Positions 46,653 to 55,520 are shown, counted from the stretch's first letter. The stretch: 64,000 nucleotides of DNA from an uncultured Acetatifactor sp. (GCA_934436435.1 CAKSAN010000013.1:62001-126000); one strand, 5' to 3'. Translations and numbers: made by a program. Notes: generated by a model not told the origin, from the sequence alone.

Positions 46653-47955
46653 AGAAAGTAATACGGAAAAAATAAGGTTTTACAAAAAGCATCCGGTACT
46701 GACTGCATGGTTGATCTCAGTAATTGCGGCATTACCTGTGTCTTATTCCATGCTGATGGTTGCGGGAAGTCTGTCAGGCAGAGAACTGGCAGCAATGATG
46801 GTCACCATTGTGCTCTGGAATTTCGTCATTGGAAGTGTGGCAGTATTTCCCATTGCATTGGCAATCTGCGAGTTGATCAGCCTCATAGCTGTGAAAAGAC
46901 AGCGTCCGATACAGGGAACCTGGCTGGTGGATCTGTATGTGTTCGGACTGGGACCCTTCTGTGAGATACTTTATCTGGGGCTTTTGGGGAATATGACGAA
47001 TTATGACTGGGAGGTACAGCTGTCAAATGCGGAGAAGCATACGCCGATCTACACCGGTGCAGCAGCGACGGTAGTAACTTTGTGGATGCTTGGGCTGATC
47101 GGTTATGCCATTCTGCAATACATTCCGCTTCGCAAGCTTCCACCACTTGTGACAGTACTGTCAATTTCTGCAATGTATCTGGGAGTCATAGAGCTGCTTC
47201 TGTTCACGGCGCAGATTTACCGGCTGGACGATTTTCTCGATCTTTATCTGCTAATACTACCGGTTTGCTGTATCCTCATTGTAGCAAGGCTTCTCCTTGC
47301 CAAGGTACAGGAATGGAACCACATGGTGCAGAATGCGGAGAAAGAACGTTTCGGAACGGGCAAAATTTGTCAGAACTCTGTGCTGCGCTGGTGCGACCGA
47401 ATTCTGCGGAAGGCGGCATGGTGGCCCGTGCTGGCACTGCTTCTGATGTTCCCGCTTCTGGGAATCCTGATCGCAATCCTCATGCTGTTCGGGCAGGCCC
47501 CGGATTCCGTGATTAAAGCATTTACAGAGACCAGCGACTGGAACCTGTCTCTCCGGCAGGCCCCGCAGAATGTCATGTATGACGGGCATTATCTATGCAC
47601 AGTAGCTGCCGGTGGCCATAAAAAGATCGTAAAGCCCATCCGTCTGGGGAGGCGGCACGGGCATGAAGTCATTGTGAACCGTCAGCTGTGCATCGCCAAT
47701 GCTTTTGAACAGGTGCTGGAAGAACGGACTCCCGGCTTCCACCGGACACTGCGGCATTTCTATGACACTTATGGTTTCCCTGTGGCGAGACTGATCCACA
47801 GTAAATACACGGCGGATCTGGTGTATTTTATTATGAAACCGCTGGAATGGATCTTCCTGTGCGTGCTGTACCTGACAGATGCGCATCCAGAGAACCGCAT
47901 TGCCGTGCAATACACCGGCAAGACAGCGGCACAGGTGGACGAATTGTATAAATAA
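46642..47955 (+). CDS. DUF6688-like membrane protein
   Basis: A 437-residue protein with about six N-terminal membrane segments and one near residue 260-290, then a soluble C-terminal domain (QNVMYDGHYLCTVAAGGH, KPIRLGRRHGHEVIVNRQL). That pattern is seen in a family annotated DUF6688, frequently next to DUF4173. Function unknown. Start codon lies within the previous gene, in another frame, with AGAGGCAAGAG before it. The operon ends at the hairpin at 48012. Confidence 0.65.
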   Translation: MENKESNTEKIRFYKKHPVLTAWLISVIAALPVSYSMLMVAGSLSGRELAAMMVTIVLWNFVIGSVAVFPIALAICELISLIAVKRQRPIQGTWLVDLYVFGLGPFCEILYLGLLGNMTNYDWEVQLSNAEKHTPIYTGAAATVVTLWMLGLIGYAILQYIPLRKLPPLVTVLSISAMYLGVIELLLFTAQIYRLDDFLDLYLLILPVCCILIVARLLLAKVQEWNHMVQNAEKERFGTGKICQNSVLRWCDRILRKAAWWPVLALLLMFPLLGILIAILMLFGQAPDSVIKAFTETSDWNLSLRQAPQNVMYDGHYLCTVAAGGHKKIVKPIRLGRRHGHEVIVNRQLCIANAFEQVLEERTPGFHRTLRHFYDTYGFPVARLIHSKYTADLVYFIMKPLEWIFLCVLYLTDAHPENRIAVQYTGKTAAQVDELYK

Positions 47956-48011
47956 CTTGGAATTTGTTGGACAAATGGAAAGCGCAGGAATGTATAAATT
48001 TATGTTTGTAG

Positions 48012-48062
48012 AGTTGTCTTTCGAGTGAAAAACACACTATTGCGCTCGAAAGACAACTTTAT
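48012..48062 (+). terminator. Terminator of the DUF2975-DUF6688 operon
   Basis: Perfect 14-bp stem (48012-48025 with 48045-48058), followed by TTATT. Confidence 0.7.
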
Positions 48063-48277
48063 TCAGATATTAAAAGATATTTATCGCCTATTTAAAAATT
48101 AAAAGATATACTTCCTTTATAAGTACATATCACCTATGAAAATTTCTTTGTCAGCGGAAGCTGATATCTGAGACTTTTGTTAAGAAAGTCCGCCCGCCTC
48201 TTCAAAAAGAGCAGAGAGGCAATATGATATGAGGGAAAAGAAAAGTCCCAAGAGGCTTGAGAATTATTACCGGCAAA

Positions 48278-48323
48278 AAACGCAGGGATGTGTAATTCAC
48301 GTTTATACATTTCTGCGTTTTTT
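48278..48323 (+). terminator. Terminator-like hairpin, dispersed repeat copy B
   Basis: An 18-bp stem (48278-48295 with 48303-48320) including three G-U pairs, followed by TTTTTT. Similar over its whole length to 8662-8707; the T-A pair of copy A (AATGCAG/CTGCATT) is C-G here (AACGCAG/CTGCGTT). Confidence 0.65.
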
Positions 48324-48460
48324 ATGAAATGATAATTGAATAATAAATTGGAAGAGTTGCACATGATGCAACTATGATGATATAGTATGTTAAGCTTATG
48401 CTTGTAATGGACGGGGGAAAGCGTTCGGTTACAATAAAAATACATAAGGAGAGATACAAA

Positions 48461-49276
48461 ATGAGGGGCAAATTAATTTTTATCACAGGAGTTATGGTAC
48501 TGGGGCTGTCTGCCTGCGGAGCACAGGGGAGTGATCCGGCGGGAGAGAGCAATAGTTCAGAGGTTATCGGATCCGCAGAGTCTGCGGTAACGGAAGAGAA
48601 CGTTTCGGAGACCAACGAAGCCATGGAAGCGACGGCATCTACGGAGACAGTTTCCGATACAGCGGCATCCACGACAGGTCCTTCCTACGAAGATGAGGAC
48701 GCATGGCTCCCATGGGAAGACTATGGGGAATGTTCCAACACTGTGAAAGAGTTCTACAATGACGATGAGAAAAAGACCTATTACTACGAAATGGATGAGT
48801 TCTATTTTTCCGATGAGAAGTATGCAAAAGTGAATGATTATCTACAGCAGATGTATGAGGAATACAGAGCGCAGTATGAGGAGGAAGGGGAGAATCACAC
48901 CGGAGCGTATGAACTGGTCGATGAAACACTTTCCGAGGGACAGCGATACGATGACAATTATCTGGTATTCAATGGCATTACTTTAGCGGATGACGAGTAT
49001 GTCAGCCTGCATTTTAATGACACGGTTTATTACGCAGGAGCAGCGCATCCACTGTCTTATTACATCCCCGTGACGATCTCCGTTGCTACCGGTGAAGAAG
49101 TCACCCCGGAAGAGGTTCTGGGGAAGACCTGGGACGAAATCCGGGCAGCAGGCGCTATTGAAGAGGAGAACGAAGAAAATTTTAATGCCGACTACGGTTT
49201 TTACATCACGGATAAGGAACTGTGCTATCTCTATCGTGTTAATTTCTTTGTAGAAGAGATCCGGATTCCTCGGTAA
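48461..49276 (+). CDS. Lipoprotein with DUF3298/RsiV-like domain
   Basis: A 271-residue lipoprotein: signal peptide with lipobox LSAC, an Asp/Glu/Ser/Thr-rich linker to about residue 85, and a C-terminal domain with VSLHFNDTVYYAGAAHPLSYY and PVTISVATGEEVTPEEVL, which resembles the DUF3298 (RsiV-type) fold that binds lysozyme in some anti-sigma factors. No sigma factor is adjacent, so a general cell-envelope protein is more likely. AGGAGAG precedes the ATG at 48461. The C terminus (EEIRIP) looks a little shorter than the family's. Confidence 0.65.
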   Translation: MRGKLIFITGVMVLGLSACGAQGSDPAGESNSSEVIGSAESAVTEENVSETNEAMEATASTETVSDTAASTTGPSYEDEDAWLPWEDYGECSNTVKEFYNDDEKKTYYYEMDEFYFSDEKYAKVNDYLQQMYEEYRAQYEEEGENHTGAYELVDETLSEGQRYDDNYLVFNGITLADDEYVSLHFNDTVYYAGAAHPLSYYIPVTISVATGEEVTPEEVLGKTWDEIRAAGAIEEENEENFNADYGFYITDKELCYLYRVNFFVEEIRIPR

Positions 49277-49292
49277 AAGAACCGGATGGGCT

Positions 49293-49553
49293 GACAGAGA
49301 ATTACAGGCATCTTCCTTGGAAAAAGGTGCGATATTTTCCGCCATCCCCGTGTTTGTGTTTGAAGGTGCCATAACGCTGCTGGCCAGACTGGTCTCCCCA
49401 ATCATGACACCCACGGCGGTGGCATACCTGTCGCTGATCGGTTCCACCCTAATCTTCTGCATTGGAATTAACCTTGTCTGGGGCAAGAAATTAAAGGTTG
49501 CCAATATGCTCCCGGCGGTGCTGTTGGCGATTCTGGCGGCTTATCTGCCGTGA
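49293..49553 (+). pseudogene. C-terminal fragment of a DUF554 membrane protein
   Basis: The frame reads GAIFSAIPVFVFEGAITLLARL, SLIGSTLIFCIGINLVWG and KVANMLPAVLLAILAAYLP, the last two or three helices of DUF554 proteins. The first 150 or so residues are missing and no start or ribosome binding site is present. Confidence 0.55.
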
Positions 49554-49571
49554 AGTTTTTAGGAAAAATAA

Positions 49572-49820
49572 ACTGAAGAATTCGAAAAACTGTTTCAGAA
49601 GGATTTTTGCCTGCAATGCGAGGAGCCCACGCTGGTGCCGGTCAATCTGAACAGCTGGATGAACCTGACAGACACCCCGGAGGATCTTCAGAAAAAAATT
49701 ACGAATTTAATGAATAAGGAGCTGGCCGTAGGAGCCAAAACCGGATTCGCTCCCTACCTCAAAGAAACCCAGATCATGTTTGACCACAGATGGCTGCTAC
49801 TGATCGGGGAGAAAAAATAG
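49572..49820 (+). pseudogene. C-terminal fragment of an unrecognised protein
   Basis: An open frame with no proper start encodes about 82 residues of protein-like sequence (VPVNLNSWMNLTDTPEDLQKK and KETQIMFDHRWLLLIGEKK). It lies directly behind the DUF554 fragment. I do not recognise the family. Confidence 0.4.
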
Positions 49821-49860
49821 TGGGGACCGTTTCCTTTATTATTTTATGTTATACTGTTGT

Positions 49861-50092
49861 AAGGGATTTTTCAGAAACAGATGGATTTGAGAAGGAAGTA
49901 AGCGCTATGTGCAATTTGGGCGAAGGAATTGAAGAAAAAGGGATTGCAAAAGGCCGGATAGAGGGCGAAGCCAGCCTTATTTTAAAAATGCACAAGAATG
50001 GCCTGTCAGCAGAGCAGATAGCCTCTGCCACAGACAAGGAGATAGAAGAAGTGAAGGCAATTATTGCCGGAAAAGATTTGAGGAACCTTTGA
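49861..50092 (+). pseudogene. C-terminal tail of an Rpn-family nuclease/transposase
   Basis: FEKEVSAMCNLGEGIEEKGIAKG, then KMHKNGLSAEQIASAT, matches the tail of Rpn (PD-(D/E)XK nuclease/recombination-promoting) proteins. The nuclease domain is absent. A short protein from the ATG at 49906 could still be made (GGAAG upstream). Confidence 0.5.
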
Positions 50093-50096
50093 GTTT

Positions 50097-50573
50097 ATGA
50101 ATTATAAAATAAGAAACCTGAAACCGGAAGAAACCAGAATCCTGGATACGTTTTTATACGAAGCTATTTTTATCCCGGAGGGAGTAGAGGCTCCGCCGAA
50201 GTCTATTATTCAACAACCGGAATTACAGTTATATATCGAGGATTTTGGAAACAGAGAAGGGGATCTATGCTTTGTTGCGGAAGCTGATCATGCAGTTATA
50301 GCAGCGGTATGGGTCCGGATCATGAATGATTATGGTCATGTTGACGCTGAAACGCCGTCCCTTGCTATTTCTGTTTTAAAGAAATACCGCAATTACGGAA
50401 TAGGCACAGCATTAATGAAAAAAATGCTGGCGGAACTGAAAGAACGCGGCTACAAGCAGACTTCTCTGTCTGTGCAGAAGCAAAACTATGCTATAAGTAT
50501 GTACAAGAAAGTCGGATATCAAATCGTCGATGAAAATGATGAAGAGTATATCATGATTTGCGGGTTACAGTAA
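50097..50573 (+). CDS. GNAT-family N-acetyltransferase
   Basis: A 158-residue acetyltransferase. The acetyl-CoA pyrophosphate-binding motif is in YRNYGIGTALMKKML (Q/R-x-x-G-x-G/A), followed by the characteristic SVQKQNYAISMYKKVGYQ strand-helix. The acceptor substrate is not predictable. GAGGAAC lies upstream of the ATG. It is intact, in contrast to the acetyltransferase remnants in the 8-10.7 kb region. Confidence 0.88.
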   Translation: MNYKIRNLKPEETRILDTFLYEAIFIPEGVEAPPKSIIQQPELQLYIEDFGNREGDLCFVAEADHAVIAAVWVRIMNDYGHVDAETPSLAISVLKKYRNYGIGTALMKKMLAELKERGYKQTSLSVQKQNYAISMYKKVGYQIVDENDEEYIMICGLQ

Positions 50574-50624
50574 TTTTTAGCTATCAAAGCTTAAAATTAA
50601 AAAATTAATGAGGAGGCAGGCAAT

Positions 50625-50891
50625 ATGCTGTACATGGTAATCGAAAAATATAAAGACAAAGAGGCTGTCTATAAACGTTTTCACGAAAAGGGTCGAATGA
50701 TGCCTGCGGGTGTAAGCTACGTCAATAGCTGGGTTACAGAAGATGGAAATACCTGTTACCAGATCAACGAAGCGGAAAGTCTGGAACTGTTGCAGAAATG
50801 GGCTGCAAACTGGGAGGATGTTACGGATTTTGAGTTTATTCCGGTCATAAGCAGTCAGGAAATGAGTGAAAAGATGGCAAAAAATGAATGA
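50625..50891 (+). CDS. DUF3303 family protein
   Basis: An 88-residue soluble protein that matches DUF3303: MLYMVIEKYKDKEAVYKRF, GVSYVNSWV and LLQKWAANWEDV with its conserved Trp and aromatic residues (a small alpha-beta barrel-like fold). Function is unknown. GAGGAGGCAGG gives a strong ribosome binding site. Confidence 0.8.
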   Translation: MLYMVIEKYKDKEAVYKRFHEKGRMMPAGVSYVNSWVTEDGNTCYQINEAESLELLQKWAANWEDVTDFEFIPVISSQEMSEKMAKNE

Positions 50892-50992
50892 AATATAATG
50901 ACAAAATATAGCAGATGATTTCATAAAAAAGGGTGACGATAGCCCACTCTTGTGTTACTATGAGGGAAAATAATACAAAGGAGTGGGGAGAT

Positions 50993-51589
50993 ATGTTTAC
51001 AAAGAGGAGTTGGGAATCCTTTTATTCCGGTCTCATTATAGTTGGACTGGTATTTATGGTGTTCCCGGTCATTTATTTCTGCGGTGCGGCGAAAGAGAAG
51101 CAGATCCTGCCGCCACTTATCATGTTTCTGCTGGGTCTGGTGATCTTCGTGGTCAGTGTTCACTTTGCCATCAAATACCACAAAGAGAAAACGAAATATA
51201 CCAAATATAAGATCGACAAGTCTCTGACCTACACATTTACTCTGACTTATGGGGATACGGTGGAGACTGTCACCGATTTTTCCCAGATCGAATACGCCAT
51301 CAAGAGACTGGCAAAATACCGGACGGGCTATGTAGAGATCGCTGTTACACCCACCATGGGAAGCCTGAAAAAGTTTTACATCTGCTATACCAACAAAGAC
51401 CCGTACATTCATATGCTGATCGAGCAGGAGCGGGAAGACGGCGTGGGATATTGGGAAGAACGGGGAGATTCTTACAAGATTCCTATTATGACGCTGGAGC
51501 GGCTTTATGTGAAACATAAGATGATTTCGTTTGATTACCTGAACCGCAAGGAGACCGGTGTGGATGCAAGGGAGGGATTGATCTTATGA
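50993..51589 (+). CDS. Hypothetical membrane protein
   Basis: A 198-residue protein with two adjacent membrane helices (about residues 9-30 and 38-58) and a soluble C-terminal domain of about 135 residues with no recognised family. GGAGTGGGGAG precedes the ATG at 50993. The stop overlaps the start of the next gene by four bases (ATGA), so the two form a translational pair. Confidence 0.7.
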   Translation: MFTKRSWESFYSGLIIVGLVFMVFPVIYFCGAAKEKQILPPLIMFLLGLVIFVVSVHFAIKYHKEKTKYTKYKIDKSLTYTFTLTYGDTVETVTDFSQIEYAIKRLAKYRTGYVEIAVTPTMGSLKKFYICYTNKDPYIHMLIEQEREDGVGYWEERGDSYKIPIMTLERLYVKHKMISFDYLNRKETGVDAREGLIL

Positions 51590-51816
51590 TGCAGCGCTGG
51601 CGGGAGAAACTGAAATACATAGAGGCTGGTCTGATCATTACCTCCCTCATCATGTTTGTAGTGTCCTTATTTGTGGACTATGAAAATACCGGATTAGAGG
51701 CTGCGGTACTTATCATTGGAACTGCGGTGATTTCTGTTGTAGCAGAGAAAGTCGATAAAAAAGAAATCGAGAAAATGAAACGCCAGGAAGAGGAAGAATT
51801 GAAAGATATTGTCTGA
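51586..51816 (+). CDS. Small membrane protein
   Basis: A 76-residue protein with two membrane helices (about residues 12-32 and 38-54) and a strongly charged, coiled-coil-like tail (KEIEKMKRQEEEELKD). The start overlaps the previous stop (ATGA). It probably works with the preceding protein. No family is recognised. Confidence 0.65.
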   Translation: MMQRWREKLKYIEAGLIITSLIMFVVSLFVDYENTGLEAAVLIIGTAVISVVAEKVDKKEIEKMKRQEEEELKDIV

Positions 51817-51854
51817 GGACAAAATCCGTTTCCCAAAGGAAGAATGATTGACAG

Positions 51855-51876
51855 GAAGGTTAGCGAGTGCTAACCT
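51855..51876 (+). promoter_or_regulatory. Small inverted repeat after the membrane-protein pair
   Basis: AAGGTTAGC-GAGT-GCTAACCTT: a perfect 9-bp stem with no T run, just before the 29-residue open frame. It may be an operator or a weak terminator. Confidence 0.4.
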
Positions 51877-51913
51877 TAGAAAGAGATTTTGAAAACTTTG
51901 GGAGTGACAATAT

Positions 51914-52003
51914 ATGGATCTGGCATTCTGGCTGGCAATCGTTGCAGCAATCCTGTGCGTTGCTGTCGCCATTTACGGTGAAAGTAAAAAGGATAAAAAA
52001 TAG
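51914..52003 (+). CDS. 29-residue single-helix membrane peptide
   Basis: A short open frame encoding one hydrophobic helix (LAFWLAIVAAILCVAVAIYG) with a charged end (SKKDKK). GGGAGTG lies about 9 bases before the ATG, and the stop is 7 bases before the LysR start, so it looks like a real small protein in a common mRNA. It is too short for standard gene finders. KdpF-like or regulatory roles are possible; nothing specific is recognised. Confidence 0.5.
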   Translation: MDLAFWLAIVAAILCVAVAIYGESKKDKK

Positions 52004-52010
52004 GGGAAAT

Positions 52011-52910
52011 ATGACACTTCAGCAATTAAAGTATGTAATAACGGTGGCGGAGACCGGAACCATCACGGAAGCAGCCAACAGGCTGTATGTTTCCCAGCCC
52101 AGCCTCACTAACGCAATCCACGAACTGGAAAAGGAAATGAATATTGTTATTTTCAACCGGACCAACAAGGGGATCACGCTTTCCAAGGAAGGGGATGATT
52201 TTCTGGGATATGCGAGACAGGTGTTGGAGCAGGCGGCGATTCTTGAGGATAAATACAAGGGGAATCCCGGTGGCAAAAAACAGTTTTGCGTATCCACGCA
52301 GCATTATTCTTTTGCCGTCAATGCATTTGTGGATCTGATCAAGCAGTACGGGCAGGAAGAATACGATTTCAGTCTGCGGGAGACCCAGACCTATGAGATC
52401 ATAGAGGATGTGGCACGCCTGCGCAGTGAGATCGGGATTCTGTTTTTGAATGATTTTAATCAGGCGGTACTCGGTAAGATTCTGAAGTCCAACGATCTGG
52501 AATTTCACCAACTGTTTGTTGCCAGACCCCATGTATTTATCAGCAGAAAACATCCGCTGGCGGGTAACAGCATAATTACGAACGAAGAACTGGAAGAATA
52601 TCCGTACCTCTCCTTTGAACAGGGAGAACACAATTCCTTTTACTTTTCGGAGGAGATCTTCTCTGATTTTGAACGCAGGAAAAATATCCGTGTGCGGGAC
52701 AGAGCAACACTGTTCAATCTGTTGATCGGCCTGAGCGGTTACACCGTATGCAGTGGCGTGATCGACAAAAAATTAAACGGAAAAGATATTATCGCCGTGC
52801 CGCTGGCCGATGAGAGTGACATGCGGATCGGTTATATTACACACAGAAAAGGAATGCTCAGCAGACTGGGCTCTACCTATCTGGAAGCACTACAGAAATA
52901 TTTAGGATAA
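52011..52910 (+). CDS. LysR-family regulator, likely of methionine genes
   Basis: A 299-residue LysR-type factor: N-terminal winged helix (LQQLKYVITVAETGTITEAA, SQPSLTNAIHELEKEM) and a C-terminal effector domain from about residue 90. AGGGGAAAT precedes the ATG at 52011. The stop codon is directly followed by a palindrome whose core, ATAGTTT-C-AAACTAT, is the site recognised by MtaR/MetR-type methionine regulators. The next gene is a MetE-family methyltransferase and the same core precedes metE at 11537, so a methionine regulator is the best inference. Confidence 0.85.
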   Translation: MTLQQLKYVITVAETGTITEAANRLYVSQPSLTNAIHELEKEMNIVIFNRTNKGITLSKEGDDFLGYARQVLEQAAILEDKYKGNPGGKKQFCVSTQHYSFAVNAFVDLIKQYGQEEYDFSLRETQTYEIIEDVARLRSEIGILFLNDFNQAVLGKILKSNDLEFHQLFVARPHVFISRKHPLAGNSIITNEELEEYPYLSFEQGEHNSFYFSEEIFSDFERRKNIRVRDRATLFNLLIGLSGYTVCSGVIDKKLNGKDIIAVPLADESDMRIGYITHRKGMLSRLGSTYLEALQKYLG

Positions 52911-52947
52911 ATAGGTTGCCCATAGTTTCAAACTATGGACAACCTAT
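52911..52947 (+). promoter_or_regulatory. Methionine operator (MET-box-like) between lysR and the metE homologue
   Basis: Inverted repeat with 18-base arms (52911-52928 and 52930-52947) around a C; one mismatch (C/A at 52919/52939). Core ATAGTTT-C-AAACTAT at 52922-52936. The outer arms differ from those of the metE operator, but the core is shared. Confidence 0.75.
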
Positions 52948-53040
52948 ATTTTTATGTATTATGCGTATTATGTCATTCTTCTTATAATAAGAACAATTCA
53001 AAAAATGACAAAATAATAAAATGAAATGGAGAGAATGACA

Positions 53041-54162
53041 ATGAGCAATTTACAGACACCTTTTCGCTATGATTTCGTAGGAAGCTTTTTAAGACCGGAA
53101 AAGCTGAAGAAAGCAAGAAGACAGTTCGATGAAGGAAAGATCGATGCTGCGGCACTGAAGGAAGTGGAAGATGAAGCCATTACAGAGCTTGTAAGCAAGA
53201 TCAAGGAGCTGGGCTATCATGTGATCACTGACGGTGAATTCCGCAGAGCCACCTGGCATCTGGATTTTATGTGGGGATTTGACGGTATTGGCCATACCCC
53301 TACCAAGACGGGACTTCCGTTTCACGGTGAGGCAGCAATGGTGGATGATACCTACATTGTGGGCAAGATCGGACTGACCGGAGAGCATCCTTTTGTAGAG
53401 CACTTCCGGTTTGTAAAAGCATTGGAGGATGAAAATACCGTAGCAAAACAAACCATACCTTCCCCAGCCCAGTTTTTGGCGCAGTTTACCATGCCGTTTA
53501 ATCGAAGCTGCACAGAGAAGCATTATCCGGACGAGCAGGAGCTGGTAAATGACATTGTGGCAGCCTACGGAAAAGTGATCAATGATCTCTATGCGGCAGG
53601 ATGCAGAAACTTACAGCTGGATGACTGCACTTGGGGAATGTTCGCAGACAAGATCGGCCATACCCTGTACGGAACCACCAGAGAGGGAATTGTGGAATTT
53701 CAGAAAGCTCATAAGGACATTAACAATAAGGTGATCGCCAATGCACCGAAGGATATGATCATCAACACCCATGTATGCCGCGGCAATTTCCATTCCACCT
53801 ACGCAAGCGAGGGCGCATATGATTCCGTAGCGGACATTCTGTTCGGAGAAGAGAATGTGAATGCTTATTTCCTGGAGTTTGACGACGAGAGATCCGGTGG
53901 CTTCGCACCTTTGGCCAAGGTATCCGGGGAGAAAAAAGTAGTACTGGGACTGATCACCACCAAGTCTCCCGTACTGGAGGACAAGCAGCTTGTCATTGAC
54001 AGAATCCACGATGCTGCAAAATATATTCCGCTGGAGAGATTATACTTAAGCCCTCAGTGCGGATTTGCCTCCTGCGAGATCGGCAATAAGCTGACTGAGG
54101 AAGAGCAGTGGGCAAAACTTCGGCTGGTGAAAGAAGTGGCGGAGGAAGTTTGGGGAAAATAA
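53041..54162 (+). CDS. MetE C-terminal-domain family methyltransferase (YxjG/YxjH-like)
   Basis: A 373-residue enzyme that corresponds to the catalytic C-terminal half of MetE. Zinc-binding residues are apparent: HVCRGNFHS (His, Cys), and CGFAS near the C terminus, with ITDGEFRRATW in the substrate region. Such YxjG/YxjH proteins are thought to take methyl groups from donors other than triglutamate folate. GGAG (53028-53031) is placed best for the ATG at 53041. Its operator and adjacent LysR gene indicate that it is a second methionine synthase-like enzyme under sulfur-amino-acid control. Confidence 0.88.
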   Translation: MSNLQTPFRYDFVGSFLRPEKLKKARRQFDEGKIDAAALKEVEDEAITELVSKIKELGYHVITDGEFRRATWHLDFMWGFDGIGHTPTKTGLPFHGEAAMVDDTYIVGKIGLTGEHPFVEHFRFVKALEDENTVAKQTIPSPAQFLAQFTMPFNRSCTEKHYPDEQELVNDIVAAYGKVINDLYAAGCRNLQLDDCTWGMFADKIGHTLYGTTREGIVEFQKAHKDINNKVIANAPKDMIINTHVCRGNFHSTYASEGAYDSVADILFGEENVNAYFLEFDDERSGGFAPLAKVSGEKKVVLGLITTKSPVLEDKQLVIDRIHDAAKYIPLERLYLSPQCGFASCEIGNKLTEEEQWAKLRLVKEVAEEVWGK

Positions 54163-54194
54163 GAATAATTTCGCTGTTATGTTCATTATTTGAT

Positions 54195-54515
54195 TTATAA
54201 AATCTCAATTATTTTTAAAATCTTTTGTTTCTTTTCATTATCGCAGTCTTTTAAGGCTCTCAATATCTCATTATCCAATGCAAGAGAAGAATTTTCGTAT
54301 TGATCGGATAAAAGATAATCGATCGAGGTATTGAGGGCATTTGCGATGGCCAGCAATGCAATGAGTGAAACTTTTGTATGATTATTCTCAATATTGGATA
54401 TATGGCTGACATTGCAATTTATAAGTTGGGCAAGATTATCTTGCGTTAAATTCCTGTTGATACGCACCGCTTTTATCTTTAATCCCAGTTTTTCATAATC
54501 GATTGTCTGTTGCAA
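54195..54515 (-). CDS. XRE-family transcriptional regulator
   Basis: About 106 residues: a Cro/CI helix-turn-helix (LGLKIKAVRINRNLTQDNLA, then SHISNIENNHTKVSL) followed by a short C-terminal helix (about 75-106). AAGGAAGG (54532-54525 on the minus strand) is 9 bases from the TTG at 54515, which is therefore preferred over the GTG at 54524. The target is unknown. It converges on the MetE homologue. Confidence 0.8.
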   Translation of the reverse strand: MQQTIDYEKLGLKIKAVRINRNLTQDNLAQLINCNVSHISNIENNHTKVSLIALLAIANALNTSIDYLLSDQYENSSLALDNEILRALKDCDNEKKQKILKIIEIL

Positions 54516-54634
54516 TGGAATCACCCTTCCTTGCCTACATAAATATTTTTATGGTCTAATTGTAATATTGACAAATTTATGATAGAATACTCTGCGTAAG
54601 TTAAATATATTTATACAGACAAGGAGAACATTTT

Positions 54635-55258
54635 ATGAGGACAACGAATAAGCGGAAAAATATGTTAAGTGTATTGGCAGCAGCGGTTATGCTCATGACA
54701 GCCCTGCTTACAGCCTGCGGTTCCGGTCAGGAGGCAGTTACTTCTACACAAGCAGAAGCCTCCAAAGTGGAAACGGAAACTGCCAAAGCAGAAGAAACAG
54801 CGCCGGCAGCACCGACAGAAACAAAAGAAGCAGAACCAACGGCAGAACCTACAGAACCCGCACCGGAACCTGTGGTATATGAAGGGATCGATATGGAGTC
54901 TACGCTCCCGGGGGTAGAATGGATAAAAACTTTTGATGGAGTCATAGAAGAGCCTAAAATGGTTATTTTTAACGATGAAACCAACAAAAAGGTTATTGTA
55001 GAAAATGGACAGAAGGTTGAGTTTTCAGAAGGTGATAATTTATTGATATATACACCGGCAAAAATGCAGGTATATATAGAAAGTGCGCAGAACGATTATG
55101 AGACGTTTGATGAGGTTGCAGGCAATGAAAATTATTATATTTTAAGTAAGTTATCTGTAGAAGTAAAGGATGGCGATGAAGTAGCACTTGAGTATAATAT
55201 TAAAGGAGAAGGGGAATATACATTAAATATTACCTTAATTGCTAAAAAAGGTGAGTAG
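54635..55258 (+). CDS. Lipoprotein with Glu/Pro/Thr-rich linker
   Basis: A 207-residue lipoprotein: basic N terminus (TTNKRKN), hydrophobic signal with lipobox LTAC, a low-complexity linker rich in Glu, Ala, Pro and Thr (about residues 30-85), and a C-terminal beta-rich domain without recognised family. ACAAGGAGAAC precedes the ATG. A strong terminator lies 88 bases beyond the stop. Confidence 0.75.
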   Translation: MRTTNKRKNMLSVLAAAVMLMTALLTACGSGQEAVTSTQAEASKVETETAKAEETAPAAPTETKEAEPTAEPTEPAPEPVVYEGIDMESTLPGVEWIKTFDGVIEEPKMVIFNDETNKKVIVENGQKVEFSEGDNLLIYTPAKMQVYIESAQNDYETFDEVAGNENYYILSKLSVEVKDGDEVALEYNIKGEGEYTLNITLIAKKGE

Positions 55259-55346
55259 GTAAGTGACAATCTACCCCCTCATCACTCCGCCGAATTAATT
55301 TTTTATAATTTTTGCTCTATAACTTCATACGGTAGTCGAAAACAGC

Positions 55347-55396
55347 AACAGAGTTCTTTCTTCCGAATACATTTCGGGAAGAACTCTGTTATTTTT
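55347..55396 (+). terminator. Strong terminator of the lipoprotein gene
   Basis: AACAGAGTTCTT (55347-55358) pairs with AAGAACTCTGTT (55379-55390), extended by CTTCCGAA/TTCGGGAAG, followed by ATTTTT. Confidence 0.85.
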
Positions 55397-55520
55397 GGCA
55401 AATCCAGCAGGCTCTCTTTGGAAAGATTCAGGTAACAGTAAGCCAGTGTTTCGCCATCATTTGGCATACAGGCTTGGCTGTTCCCGCGAGGAAACAGAGG
55501 GTATTCCATATGAAAACCGG

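Larger units (their letters stand above)
47956..48460 (+). other. Intergenic region with repeat hairpins
   Basis: No gene is supported here. It holds a half copy of the dispersed hairpin repeat (about 47982-48005), the operon terminator (48012-48062) and a full copy of the hairpin repeat (48278-48323). The rest is AT-rich and featureless. Confidence 0.6.

Noticed and set aside
48134..48445. Minus-strand frame of 103 codons upstream of the lipoprotein gene
   Set aside because: It covers the repeat hairpin at 48278-48323 and has unusual composition; no start signals.
55303..55509. Minus-strand open frame of 68 codons
   Set aside because: It lies over the strong terminator at 55347-55396, has no ribosome binding site and matches no family; it is probably a by-product of the hairpin.
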